A stretch of 17,314 nucleotides of DNA from Gammaproteobacteria bacterium (GCA_023136715.1 JAGLQT010000143.1:1-17314); one strand, 5' to 3'; counted from the first letter of the stretch, positions 1-8,229 are shown. Program-made: numbers and translations. The notes: a model not told the origin generated them from the letters alone.

Positions 1-59
1 AATGATTTTTTATCATTGCAGGCATAGGATGTTAAAAAACCAGAGTAGGATCGTTCCAT
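1..59 (-). CDS. possible start of an unidentified gene downstream of aroB (partial)
   Basis: An ATG at 59-57, 11 bases after the aroB stop, opens a frame that stays open to the left edge (19 full codons, beginning MERSYSGFL). No clear Shine-Dalgarno sequence precedes it, and the fragment is too short to assign. In many gammaproteobacteria the gene after aroB encodes an AAA-ATPase or SPOR-domain (DamX-like) protein; the position fits that, but nothing in these residues proves it. It may also be a chance frame. Confidence 0.3.
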   Translation of the reverse strand, partial: MERSYSGFLTSYACNDKKS

Positions 60-70
60 GGTATCAATGA

Positions 71-1162
71 TTAAGTTGCGTAACTGATGCGAATGGTTTT
101 TGCGAGTTGTTCTTGAGTGTAGTCCTTTGTTACAACGGCATCGCCTATGTTTTTAAGTAACACCAGGCGTAGTACACCATCGATCACTTTTTTATCGACC
201 GACATTAGATCAAGAAACTGCTGCTCGTCCATGCTGTCTGGTGCGGTAGTGGGAAGTTTGGCGTGCTGCATGATGGCAATGGTTTTTTGAACTTGTGTTT
301 CATCAAGCCAGCCAAGCAGTGCTGACATTTTTGCTGCCATACACATGCCGGCACCAACGGCCTCACCGTGCAGCCATTCGCCATAACCCATGCCGGTTTC
401 GATGGCGTGACCAAAAGTATGGCCAAGATTGAGCAGGGCGCGTTGACCACTTTCTTTTTCATCAGCAGCAACTACATCAGCTTTGGTCTGGCAGGAAACC
501 TCAATCGCGTAAGCAAGTGCCTGAGGGTCGCGTTTCAGTAGCGCGTTCATGTTCTGGTCGATCCAGTCAAAAAAACCAGCATCCTTGATTAAACCGTATT
601 TAATGACTTCGGCAAGGCCTGCACTTAATTGCCGGTCATCCAGCGTATTTAATGTGCTGGTGTCGGCGATGACTGCACGTGGCTGGTAAAAGGCGCCGAT
701 CATATTTTTGCCCAGCGGGTGATTAACACCAGTTTTGCCACCGACCGATGAATCGACCTGTGACAGCAAGGTTGTAGGTATTTGAATCAGGTGTACGCCG
801 CGTTGGTAACTGGCTGCCGCAAAACCGGCCATATCGCCAACGACACCACCGCCGAGGGCGATAATGGTGGTATTTCTATCCATGCGATGAGTTAGCAGGG
901 AATCAAAAATTGTATTCAGAACCTCGAGGTTTTTGTATTGCTCGCCATCGGGCAAAATCACGCTTTCATAGCGGATACCAGAGAGCAGGGCTTCGACCTT
1001 TTTCAAATATAAGGGGGCAACCGTTTCATTGCTAACAATCAAAGCGCTGTTGCCAGGAATATGTTTTTTTAGGATATCGGCCTGGTCGAGCAGGTTCTGG
1101 CCGATATAAATCGGATAACTGCGCTCACCCAGATCAACATTGAGTGTAGTGTGTTCGGACAT
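71..1162 (-). CDS. aroB: 3-dehydroquinate synthase
   Basis: AroB converts DAHP to 3-dehydroquinate, the second step of the shikimate pathway, in the cytoplasm, using NAD+ and a divalent metal (normally zinc). The 363 residues match the family length. The NAD-binding glycine-rich segment GGGVVGD is at about 104-110 and the VGGKTG substrate loop at 140-145. The three expected metal ligands are present: Glu185 in AEVIKYG, His248 in NLGHTFGHAIE and His265 in LHGEAVGAG. The gene lies 33 bases after aroK in the same direction, the classical aroK-aroB pair that follows pilQ in many gammaproteobacteria. The ATG start gives the normal N-terminus, although no good ribosome binding site is visible. It appears intact, and identity is secure. 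Confidence 0.97.
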   Translation of the reverse strand: MSEHTTLNVDLGERSYPIYIGQNLLDQADILKKHIPGNSALIVSNETVAPLYLKKVEALLSGIRYESVILPDGEQYKNLEVLNTIFDSLLTHRMDRNTTIIALGGGVVGDMAGFAAASYQRGVHLIQIPTTLLSQVDSSVGGKTGVNHPLGKNMIGAFYQPRAVIADTSTLNTLDDRQLSAGLAEVIKYGLIKDAGFFDWIDQNMNALLKRDPQALAYAIEVSCQTKADVVAADEKESGQRALLNLGHTFGHAIETGMGYGEWLHGEAVGAGMCMAAKMSALLGWLDETQVQKTIAIMQHAKLPTTAPDSMDEQQFLDLMSVDKKVIDGVLRLVLLKNIGDAVVTKDYTQEQLAKTIRISYAT

Positions 1163-1195
1163 GGAGTTATTCAGTTTGCTCTATTTAGTAATAGT

Positions 1196-1717
1196 CTATT
1201 CGGAAATATCAAGATGGCTAATAATAGCCTGTATCACGTGACGTAGCGAGTCATTGCTGGTATCAATAATATAGTCAGCCGTTTCCCGGTAGAGCGGGTC
1301 ACGTTGTTCAATCAGTCGTGTCAGGATGACCTCGGCTGATTCTTCGCCGTGTAACAGGGGGCGATTTTTATCCTTGTGGGTGCGTTCGAGTAATGATTCC
1401 AGATCACTACTCAAATAAAATGCCGTACCGCGTGATTTCAGGTGCTGGCGGTTGCTGGCATCTAAAACTGCGCCACCACCTGTGGCTAGCACAATACCCT
1501 GTTTCTGGGTGAATTCGTCGATTACTGCTGATTCGCGTTTGCGAAAACCTGCTTCACCTTCTTTTTCAAATATTAGCGGGATATCAGCACCGGTTCGTTC
1601 TTCAATGATGCGGTCGCTGTCGTAAAAATCCATATTCAATCGACGCGCGAGCTGACGGCCTATGGTGGTTTTACCTGCGCCCATAGGGCCGATGAGGAAG
1701 ATACTTGATTTTTGCAT
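1196..1717 (-). CDS. aroK: shikimate kinase
   Basis: AroK phosphorylates shikimate to shikimate 3-phosphate with ATP in the cytoplasm, the fifth step toward chorismate. The 173 residues are family-typical. The Walker A loop GPMGAGKT is at 10-17. The shikimate-binding Asp35 lies in DSDRIIEERTGAD, Arg59 in GFRKRE, and the GGG motif at 80-82. The lid arginine is Arg119 (KNRPLL), and Arg139 (EQRDPLY) is the remaining conserved substrate contact. It precedes aroB by 33 bases. Upstream, 148 bases separate it from the lipoprotein gene, so it may have its own promoter: a TATAAT lies only six bases before the ATG and no Shine-Dalgarno sequence is visible, suggesting leaderless or weak initiation. In relatives aroK usually follows pilQ directly; here another gene intervenes. 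Confidence 0.97.
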   Translation of the reverse strand: MQKSSIFLIGPMGAGKTTIGRQLARRLNMDFYDSDRIIEERTGADIPLIFEKEGEAGFRKRESAVIDEFTQKQGIVLATGGGAVLDASNRQHLKSRGTAFYLSSDLESLLERTHKDKNRPLLHGEESAEVILTRLIEQRDPLYRETADYIIDTSNDSLRHVIQAIISHLDISE

Positions 1718-1734
1718 AGCTGAATTATACAGCT
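1718..1734 (-). promoter_or_regulatory. candidate aroK -10 box inside a short dyad
   Basis: Immediately before the aroK ATG, read on the minus strand, is AGCTG-TATAATT-CAGCT: 5-bp inverted arms around a consensus TATAAT (1729-1724). The -35 is poor at every spacing (GCTGTT at 17 bases). Transcription from this box would start at or next to the ATG, giving a leaderless message. This is inferred from sequence only and the match could be chance. Confidence 0.35.
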
Positions 1735-1865
1735 ATATGGTTTGAAAACAGCGTGTTCAGATGTATGCTGATAATAAAATCATTGTTATCGTTACGGTGT
1801 AATCAGGCGTTGATACTGAATGATTTGTAACACGTATTTGGCATGCTATACCATACATATGATTT

Positions 1866-3146
1866 TTATGGGGTAAGGGTGTATACCTGATACTGACTCT
1901 CTTCAATGGTAGTCTTGCCAAAGTCCCCTTTGGAATAAAATGTTACTGAAGAGCCATCAGCTGAAGAGTGAGGTGCCTTGATTCGATTGGTATCATTTGA
2001 AAGCAGCAGCGTTATATTTGAACCATCACCGTTTGCTGAATATATATGATCCATACTAGTATCTTTTTCACCAGTCATATAGAAAATAGTACTGCCATCA
2101 GATGAAATATCAAATTGTTCCCAAGTTTCGAGGATTCCTGTGGTCGTTGATTCAAAATTTGAAACAAAGGTAGAGGTGCTAGTACCTGTGTCGACTGTGT
2201 ATAGTGCATTGCTGGGGTCGAGATTAAGGTCGTATCGATGGAAGACTACTGTTGAGCCGTTTACATCTGATTTTATTTCATCAATAGTACCGTCAGCTGT
2301 GGTGTTAGTTACTTGCTTAAGATTTGAACCATCCGTGTTAATGGAGAATATTTCATCATTGCCATCGGCATTGCTTCCATCCGCCATTAGATCACTGCCA
2401 TTATCAAAGAAAATGATGCTGCCATCTCCTGATAGTGCAAAATGTGAAGCACCGATATTTGCTAAATTTGTTAAATTTGTTACCTGTTTGATAATGTCAT
2501 TGCCATCAGTGGTAAGTGTAAATATCTGCCTCCTATTACTAGGATTATTGCCTGTTAAATCTGCATCAGAAATGAATGCAACCAAGCTTCCATCATCAGT
2601 GATTTGTGATCCAGGCCAGGTAGTAGTGAAAGTCAGTGAGCTACCGATTTGTTGAACTGTTTTTGTGGCAGGGTCTATGATCTCTAGCTTGCCTGCGTCG
2701 TGAGTGTGAACCAGTTTGGTGCCGTCAGTCGAGATAGCTATGTCATCTGGGGATAATGACTTGTTTAAAGCTGTTTGTCCTATGCTGTCAGCGCGATAAA
2801 TAAAAACATTGGCATTGAAGAGTGCCACTGCTACTGGATCATCGTAGGCTCCAGGTGTATCTGCATTACCTTTAACAATGATAGTAGGGGGTGTTGTGTC
2901 GCTAACAGACAGTCCTACAACTCTGAACTGCTCTTCACCAGAGCCATCTACTAGAGCGATTTTCTCTTGAAAATGTGATTTCAATGCTAGAGCACCAGAG
3001 TAAGTGATTCCATTGGTTCCACCTGTTCCACCTGTTCCACCTGTTGCAGCGGTTCCCGTCCCCAAAATTCCTTCTTCGGCACAGCCGAAAAGTGAAAGTG
3101 CTACGGCAAGGCCGGTTAGTAACTTCAGGTAACGCATATTGTGCAT
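1866..3146 (-). CDS. beta-propeller lipoprotein with TolB-like repeats, function unknown
   Basis: The 426-residue protein begins with a basic, hydrophobic signal ending in the lipobox LFGC, with Cys22 as the predicted lipidated residue. The +2 residue is Ala, not Asp, so outer-membrane sorting is expected. A Gly/Thr-rich linker (about 29-46) leads to at least six degenerate repeats of the form S-x-DGS-x-hydrophobic, near residues 140, 185, 241, 296, 350 and 398. These resemble PD40/TolB-type blades; motifs such as QIFTLTTDG, EIFSINTDG and HIYSANGDG support a six-bladed propeller. I see no catalytic motif. The first ATG has AGGA-type sites just upstream; the ATG at codon 4 is possible. The gene sits between pilQ (70-base gap) and aroK (148-base gap), where many relatives have no gene, and looks more AT-rich than aroB. 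It may be a cell-envelope scaffold or a pilus accessory, but that is inferred from position only. Confidence 0.8.
   Translation of the reverse strand: MHNMRYLKLLTGLAVALSLFGCAEEGILGTGTAATGGTGGTGGTNGITYSGALALKSHFQEKIALVDGSGEEQFRVVGLSVSDTTPPTIIVKGNADTPGAYDDPVAVALFNANVFIYRADSIGQTALNKSLSPDDIAISTDGTKLVHTHDAGKLEIIDPATKTVQQIGSSLTFTTTWPGSQITDDGSLVAFISDADLTGNNPSNRRQIFTLTTDGNDIIKQVTNLTNLANIGASHFALSGDGSIIFFDNGSDLMADGSNADGNDEIFSINTDGSNLKQVTNTTADGTIDEIKSDVNGSTVVFHRYDLNLDPSNALYTVDTGTSTSTFVSNFESTTTGILETWEQFDISSDGSTIFYMTGEKDTSMDHIYSANGDGSNITLLLSNDTNRIKAPHSSADGSSVTFYSKGDFGKTTIEESQYQVYTLTP
3017..3043 (-). repeat. three tandem 9-bp units in the lipoprotein linker
   Basis: The plus-strand unit TTCCACCTG occurs three times without interruption (3017-3025, 3026-3034, 3035-3043). 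On the coding strand it gives the Gly-Gly-Thr repeats just after the lipidated cysteine. A unit of nine bases keeps the frame, so gain or loss of copies would change only the linker length. Confidence 0.85.
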
Positions 3147-3216
3147 AATCCTATTTCCTATTTATCATCCTTGAATATAGATGGCCTTGTCTATGTGAAG
3201 AGCTGTGCCTTACAGT

Positions 3217-5412
3217 TTATAGCGACAGCGTATCCTTGAGTATCTTAGGCGTTACAAATATTAGTAACTCTGCTTTTGAATCACTTTCCAGTGTGTGTCT
3301 GAATAAGAAGCCTATCAGAGGTAAATCACCTAATAAGGGGATTTTGTCTACTTCGTTACGGGTAATCTGTTCATAAATACCACCTAGCACAATGGTGTCA
3401 CCATTATTAACCAGAACCTGTGTTTGTACTTCACGGGTATCGATACTTGGGATGCCTACGAATACTTCTCCGACGGAGTCTTTATTGACGGATAAATCCA
3501 TAATAATGGTGTCATCCGGCGTGATTTGAGGTGTTACCTTGATGCTTAATACGGCCTTCTTGAACTCAACTGTCGTAGCACCACTTGAGGAAGCTGTTAA
3601 ATAGGGGATTTCAACACCCTGCTCAATAAACGCTTCATGCCTGTCTGCAGTTACTACACGCGGACTGGAAACAACTTCACCCTTATTTTCACTCTGCATA
3701 GCAGAGATTTCCAGGTCAACTAGAGAGCCGCCTTTTAGCACGGAGAAGGCGATAGCTCCTGCAGTTGAGCCGACAACTGGTAGGTTGACGCCGAGACGAC
3801 CATCGATTGATGGGTGGCTGATGGGTGTTGCAAGACCTGTATTGCTGATGTTTGTAGTGGCTTCATCAATAACGCTACTGGTACCGAACATATTGCCTTG
3901 AATAGTGGTAATGCCATCATCGCCATGGCTACTGATTTCGCTAACGCCAAATCTGGTACCGAGCTCTTTTGAAAAATCATCAGAGGCAATGACGATTCGT
4001 GAACTGATTAGAACCTGACGAATGGGCACGTCCAGTTTATTAAGGATGCGACGTATTCCACTGATAACTTCATCGGTATCTTTTACTATTAAGGTGTTAG
4101 TGCGCTCATCTATGATTACGCTGCCTCGGGAAGATAATAAACTGCCACTAGTTTCACCTTCGCCACCTTCGCTTGTGAACAAAGATTCAAGTTGAGTGAC
4201 TTTGGCAAAATTAATGGTAAAGAAAGCGCTACGTAATGGTGCGAGATCTGTGATGGCCATAGAGGCTTCAAGGTCGATTTTTTCCTGTGCAGCAATTTCT
4301 TCGCTGGGAGCTATCAACATGACATTACCTGATTCGCGTTTAGATAATCCTTTGGCTTTCAGAATAATATCGAGCGCTTGATCCCATGGGACATTTTTCA
4401 GGCGTAAAGTAAGATTGCCATCGACTGAGTCACTAACAACAACGTTCAGGCCGGTGAAGTCGGCAATTAGTTGCAATACCGCACGTATGGGAATGTCCTG
4501 GAAATTAAGTGATAAGCGTTCTCCAGTGTAACCGAACTTTGCTTTGTTTTGTTCGTCCAGTTCTTCTTCGGTAATGGGTTTGAGTTCTATAGTGAAGATG
4601 TTGTCTGCCTGATAAGCAACATGCTCAAAATCCCTGGTTGATGGCTCAATTTCGATGCGGGTATCACCATCTTTTTTGAAACTGCTGATAGATTTAACAG
4701 GCGTTGCGAAGTCGAGTACGTCCAGTGATTGATGTAGGCTTTCTGGAATATCTGAACCGATAAATTTAACGATAATTTTGCCAAATTCCTCGCTAATATC
4801 CATGGGTATATTGTTTTCAGTGAGAGTCACGACCACTCGGCCTTCACCTTTTTCACCACGACGGAAGTCGATATTGCTAACGCCTCTTTTGAGGTCGGAG
4901 TATCTTGTGTTATCGATTTCTTCAATTACATCGCCATTGCTGTCCAGCGCTGAACTTGCTATCTGATCAGTAAAAGAGGTGTCTGCAACTTCACTCCCCA
5001 GGGTGATTAACACTGTTTTGTCGTTGGTGTTGACCTGGTAGGGAACAACCTCCGTTAAATTAAGTATTACACGTGTTCTGTCCTTAGTGCTGATAGTTGT
5101 TACAGACTGTGTAATGCCGATACCAATGGGTTGTTGTTTTTTAGGTAAAGAGCTGCCTGTACCAGTGAAGTCAAATGCAATACGAGCCGGATTATCAATG
5201 GTGAAACTTAAAGGTTTGATGGCCTCCTGACTCATTTTTAATATGATTTGTAGACGATTGCCAGGCAAAGTATCGTATTCGATAGATTCGATCATGTTCT
5301 GGTTGGCTGACGCAGAGGTACTGCCTAAAGATAGCGCTAGCAGCATAAATAATTTACGTGCTCTGTAAAAAATATTCCCTGTGCTACGATTTTTGGTTAT
5401 TGTTATTTTCAT
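3217..5412 (-). CDS. pilQ: type IV pilus secretin
   Basis: PilQ forms the multimeric outer-membrane channel through which the type IV pilus passes. From the chosen start the protein has 731 residues. A signal peptide with hydrophobic core FMLLALSLG ends near STSASA (31-36). Two AMIN peptidoglycan-binding domains follow, at about 37-137 and 177-278. An STN/secretin N0 domain lies at about 297-371 and an N1-type domain at about 394-461. The secretin barrel core occupies about 561-723, with VVSSPR and the near-terminal PLLGDLPLIGFLFR signature. The ATG at 5412 is preferred because GGAG lies six bases upstream; an in-frame GTG at 5424 would give four extra residues but has no better site. The start is 15 bases after the pilP stop. 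No defects were seen. Confidence 0.97.
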   Translation of the reverse strand: MKITITKNRSTGNIFYRARKLFMLLALSLGSTSASANQNMIESIEYDTLPGNRLQIILKMSQEAIKPLSFTIDNPARIAFDFTGTGSSLPKKQQPIGIGITQSVTTISTKDRTRVILNLTEVVPYQVNTNDKTVLITLGSEVADTSFTDQIASSALDSNGDVIEEIDNTRYSDLKRGVSNIDFRRGEKGEGRVVVTLTENNIPMDISEEFGKIIVKFIGSDIPESLHQSLDVLDFATPVKSISSFKKDGDTRIEIEPSTRDFEHVAYQADNIFTIELKPITEEELDEQNKAKFGYTGERLSLNFQDIPIRAVLQLIADFTGLNVVVSDSVDGNLTLRLKNVPWDQALDIILKAKGLSKRESGNVMLIAPSEEIAAQEKIDLEASMAITDLAPLRSAFFTINFAKVTQLESLFTSEGGEGETSGSLLSSRGSVIIDERTNTLIVKDTDEVISGIRRILNKLDVPIRQVLISSRIVIASDDFSKELGTRFGVSEISSHGDDGITTIQGNMFGTSSVIDEATTNISNTGLATPISHPSIDGRLGVNLPVVGSTAGAIAFSVLKGGSLVDLEISAMQSENKGEVVSSPRVVTADRHEAFIEQGVEIPYLTASSSGATTVEFKKAVLSIKVTPQITPDDTIIMDLSVNKDSVGEVFVGIPSIDTREVQTQVLVNNGDTIVLGGIYEQITRNEVDKIPLLGDLPLIGFLFRHTLESDSKAELLIFVTPKILKDTLSL

Positions 5413-5427
5413 ATCTCGCTCCACGCG

Positions 5428-5967
5428 TTACTCATTTCCGACGGCTATTGATGCATCACGCTCAACGTAGCCACCGACGCCATCCGGTACAATTTCTACC
5501 AGATAAATTTTTGTTTCTGTTATTTTTACTATACGACCTTCATTCTGCCCCATGTAGTTCCCTAGCTTTACTCGGTGAACTACGTTTTTGGGGTCTTTAA
5601 TAAGCCCCCATGAGTCATCTTTCTGTGCCAGTGTGCCAACCATTGATAATGTATCAAGAGGGAAGACCTCAAGATATTGTTTTGGTCTACTGGATTCAGG
5701 GTGTAAAGAATCTTTTGTTAAGCCCGGATCCTCTTCGGTGAGGTCGATAGCGGCTACAAAAGGGTCGCGTAAATCTTCAGCAGAATAGGTGAAACTTTCA
5801 TAGGGTCTAAATTGTGGGATTGGACGCACACTTCCTACGTTAGAAGCTTTAGTTGTTTCTATGAAGTTATGTAAATCGCTAATATCTTTGCTGCAGCCGC
5901 TTACCAGAAGAGCGAATAGAGGGAAGGCTATAGCATTTCGGCTTATTGTCTTTGATCTTGTTTTCAT
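5428..5967 (-). CDS. pilP: type IV pilus assembly lipoprotein
   Basis: PilP is an inner-membrane lipoprotein that links the PilN/PilO pair to the periplasmic domains of the secretin PilQ. The 179-residue product has a signal with lipobox VSGC, lipidated at Cys25. A flexible Pro-rich stretch follows (SVRPIPQFRPYESFTY), then the conserved DLRDPF motif. The C-terminal part is the small beta-rich HR domain, from about residue 95 (LDTLSMVGTL, WGLIKD, VKLGNYMGQNEG, KITETKIYLVEI). It starts two bases after pilO, with AAGGA as ribosome binding site inside the end of pilO. Position and motifs agree. Confidence 0.95.
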   Translation of the reverse strand: MKTRSKTISRNAIAFPLFALLVSGCSKDISDLHNFIETTKASNVGSVRPIPQFRPYESFTYSAEDLRDPFVAAIDLTEEDPGLTKDSLHPESSRPKQYLEVFPLDTLSMVGTLAQKDDSWGLIKDPKNVVHRVKLGNYMGQNEGRIVKITETKIYLVEIVPDGVGGYVERDASIAVGNE

Positions 5968-5969
5968 CG

Positions 5970-6587
5970 TTATTCCTTCGCAGACTCATCAAGATACTGA
6001 TAGGTCACTGCAGTGATGCTCATTTCTAGTTTTACACCTTTACGTTCCTTACCACCAGGTGGAGCAATAGTAATATCTTGCAATGTTACGATACGCGGCA
6101 ATGCAGCAACACCGCTTACAAAGGCGGCAAATTCGTGATAGCGGCCAGTTACCTTTAACTTAATCGGGTATTCTGCATAAAACTCTTTAGGGTTGAGGCC
6201 TTCTGGTTTGAAATAGTCAATTTCCAGGCCGCTTGATATACCTGTTTGCGATATATCAGTTAGTAGTGTTTCAATTTCTGTACTATTGGGTAATTGGCGT
6301 AGTAAAGCACCAAAAGATGAGCGCATTTCTTCCAGCTGTTGCTTATAGGCATCAAGGTTGACTGCCTTAGCGTATTTTTCTGAAAACGTTTGTTTCAGGG
6401 TGGTTTCTTCAGTTTTTGCCTTTTTTAGCTCATCCAGTTGTTTGGTGGTATCAAGAAAGTATCCTGCAGTAGCGACGGCAATGCAGACAATAATAATGAG
6501 TACGGCTTTTACTGGCCAGGGGGCGACGCCTATTTTTTTGATATCATTGATATCAATATTATTAAGATCGATTTCAGAGAGATCCAT
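5970..6587 (-). CDS. pilO: type IV pilus inner-membrane assembly protein
   Basis: PilO heterodimerises with PilN in the inner membrane and forms the periplasmic part of the alignment subcomplex. The 205 residues comprise a short acidic cytoplasmic tail (MDLSEIDLNNIDINDIKKIG), one membrane segment at about 25-45 and a charged coiled-coil stretch at about 46-95. A ferredoxin-like domain follows, containing GLEIDYFKPEGLNPKEFY and the LKVTGRYHEFAAFVSGVA segment typical of PilO. The ATG overlaps the pilN stop by one base (TAATG), suggesting termination-reinitiation coupling and balanced synthesis with PilN. Confidence 0.95.
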   Translation of the reverse strand: MDLSEIDLNNIDINDIKKIGVAPWPVKAVLIIIVCIAVATAGYFLDTTKQLDELKKAKTEETTLKQTFSEKYAKAVNLDAYKQQLEEMRSSFGALLRQLPNSTEIETLLTDISQTGISSGLEIDYFKPEGLNPKEFYAEYPIKLKVTGRYHEFAAFVSGVAALPRIVTLQDITIAPPGGKERKGVKLEMSITAVTYQYLDESAKE

Positions 6588-7162
6588 TAGTTATTGTCTC
6601 CATCTTCACCTTCACCTTCACCTTCAGGGCTGGATTGAGAGGTGGTTAATGCAAAAATGCTACTTCCCATGCTGCCCTTTTTAGTTTCAATGACGGTTAA
6701 CTTGGGTGTTGCCATCCAGTCGGATGTGTCAATGTTTCTCATGTATGCTGATACGCGGCCATTGGATTCTGCTACGCCATTAATGGTTAGAGCTTTTCCG
6801 CTTTGTTTGATGCTGGTGAGGTAGATGCCCTCGGGTACCGTTCTGACAAACGCATCAAATAAATGAACGATTTGTGGTCGTTGATGTTGTAGTGATTGAA
6901 TAACTTCCATGCGAGCAAGCAATTCTTGTTTGGTTTCTTCCAGGGCATCTATTTCTTTTAATGCAATATCCAATTGAGTAATTTCTTTTGTCAGCGTTCC
7001 ATTACGAAACTGCTGATGGTTGATTTGTCCTGCGATGTTTAAATGAACAGCTGCAACTAGGGTTATTGTCAGAAACGCAAAAAGCCCTAGCATGGTGACA
7101 AATTGTCGGGTCTGCTCTGCACGTAATTCTTCGCGCCAGGGTAGTAAGTTAATTTTAGCCAT
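6587..7162 (-). CDS. pilN: type IV pilus inner-membrane assembly protein
   Basis: PilN docks the cytoplasmic actin-like protein PilM through its N-terminus and pairs with PilO in the periplasm. The defining PilM-binding motif INLLPWR is at residues 4-10. A membrane segment follows at about 21-41, then a coiled coil at about 50-95 and a periplasmic domain with VPEGIYLTSIKQSGKALTI, VAESNGRVSAYMRNID and LTVIE. The 191-residue product ends in an acidic Glu-Gly tail encoded by tandem hexamers. Its start overlaps the pilM stop by one base (TAATG), and its stop overlaps the pilO start in the same way. Identity is secure from motif and order. Confidence 0.96.
   Translation of the reverse strand: MAKINLLPWREELRAEQTRQFVTMLGLFAFLTITLVAAVHLNIAGQINHQQFRNGTLTKEITQLDIALKEIDALEETKQELLARMEVIQSLQHQRPQIVHLFDAFVRTVPEGIYLTSIKQSGKALTINGVAESNGRVSAYMRNIDTSDWMATPKLTVIETKKGSMGSSIFALTTSQSSPEGEGEGEDGDNN
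6604..6627 (-). repeat. tandem hexamers encoding the PilN Glu-Gly tail
   Basis: The plus strand has CTTCAC three times followed by CTTCAG (6604-6627). On the coding strand these are GAAGGT-type units that give the alternating Glu-Gly C-terminus of PilN. Slippage by whole units keeps the reading frame and the pilN-pilO overlap. Confidence 0.85.
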
Positions 7163-8229
7163 TAATCAAAACTCCTCATGGCCAGGCCGCAGGCAATCAT
7201 TAATGAAGGTGCGTCATTACTCAATGATTGAGGGTTCACTTTAGGTGATAGCGACATGTTGGCAAAAGGGTTGGCGATGACTGTGGGTGTCTCCAGTTGG
7301 CTTTCTATTAATTCATCGATGCCAGGTATAGATGCACAGCCACCAGCTAGAGCAATTAGGCTAACATTGCTATGTTGTCCCGCAGTGTAGAAAAATTGCA
7401 GAAAACGTCCCACTTGTTGTGCGATGGTTTCTTTAAAAGGTTCTAAGACTTCGGGGATGTAGTTATCTGGTAGGCCGCCCGCTTTTTTAAGGCGGCCAGC
7501 TTCTTCGTAGGATAAACCATAACGTCGCATGATTTCTTCGGTGAGCTGTTTGCCACCAAAACTTTGTTCACGAGTATAAATAAGGTGACCATCTTCGATA
7601 ACATTCAGGCTTGTCATCGTCGCACCAATATCGACGACCGCAATAATTCGATTATCTTCGCCTTCTTCTATTTGTTCTGTGATTAATGATGAAGATTTTT
7701 CAATGGCGTAAGCCTCAACATCTACAATTTTTGGCTTTAGGTTGGCTATCTCTAGTGCCGTAGTACGCATTTCAATATTTTCGCTACGTGAGGCAGCTAG
7801 CAATACATCAATTGTTTCGGGATTATCTGCAGAAGGGCCGATGACCTCAAAATCAAGGTTAATTTCTTCCAGAGGATAAGGGATATATTGATCGGCTTCC
7901 ATTTCAATCTGGGATTCAAGCTCGCTATCATTGTCAGCAAGGTTAGCAGGCATGGTAATTACTTTGGTGATAACGGCGGAGCCAGCTACAGCAACGGCCG
8001 CATTTTTTGCTTTGGTGCCACTTTTTTTCAGCGCTTTCTGGATGCACTCGCCCACAGCTTCAGGGTCCTGAATATTTTTTTCAGAGACGGCATCGTCTGG
8101 CAATGGCTCAATGGCCAGACTTTCCACTTTATAATGCCCATCAGCCTTGGATAATTCGAGCAGCTTTACCGTAGTAGAGCTGATATCCAAGCCTAATATG
8201 GCAGGTTGTTTTGGTTTCAGCAGAGACAC
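7162..8229 (-). CDS. pilM: type IV pilus actin-like ATPase
   Basis: PilM is a cytoplasmic FtsA/actin-fold ATP-binding protein that binds the PilN tail and anchors the pilus alignment complex. The 355 residues start with the family signature ILGLDISSTTVKLLEL (11-26, phosphate 1). The second phosphate loop VVDIGATMTSLNV is at about 198-210, FGGKQLTEEIMRRYGL at about 224-239, and the adenosine motif LAGGCASIPGI near 294-304. The start codon is GTG (8229-8227): an upstream in-frame ATG is cut off by a TGA, and a GGGGA stretch a few bases upstream may act as the ribosome binding site. It is the first gene of the pil cluster and is divergent from ponA, the usual arrangement. Confidence 0.95.
   Translation of the reverse strand: MSLLKPKQPAILGLDISSTTVKLLELSKADGHYKVESLAIEPLPDDAVSEKNIQDPEAVGECIQKALKKSGTKAKNAAVAVAGSAVITKVITMPANLADNDSELESQIEMEADQYIPYPLEEINLDFEVIGPSADNPETIDVLLAASRSENIEMRTTALEIANLKPKIVDVEAYAIEKSSSLITEQIEEGEDNRIIAVVDIGATMTSLNVIEDGHLIYTREQSFGGKQLTEEIMRRYGLSYEEAGRLKKAGGLPDNYIPEVLEPFKETIAQQVGRFLQFFYTAGQHSNVSLIALAGGCASIPGIDELIESQLETPTVIANPFANMSLSPKVNPQSLSNDAPSLMIACGLAMRSFD

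Noticed and set aside
1..17. AATGAT-TTTTT-ATCATT inverted repeat as a terminator after aroB
   Set aside because: It is an AT-only 6-bp stem with no following T-run, and it lies inside a possible coding start.
2140..2655. 171-codon ORF on the plus strand opposite the lipoprotein gene
   Set aside because: It is a shadow of the lipoprotein repeats. It has no signal, domain or ribosome binding site.
3017..3043. Short tandem repeats here and at 6604-6627 and 13944-13961 as CRISPR-like arrays
   Set aside because: The units are 6-9 bp, have no spacers and are in frame within coding sequence, and no cas genes are present.
5413..5424. Upstream GTG start for pilQ
   Set aside because: The ATG at 5412 has GGAG at ideal spacing and gives a normal signal peptide. 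The GTG adds four residues without support.
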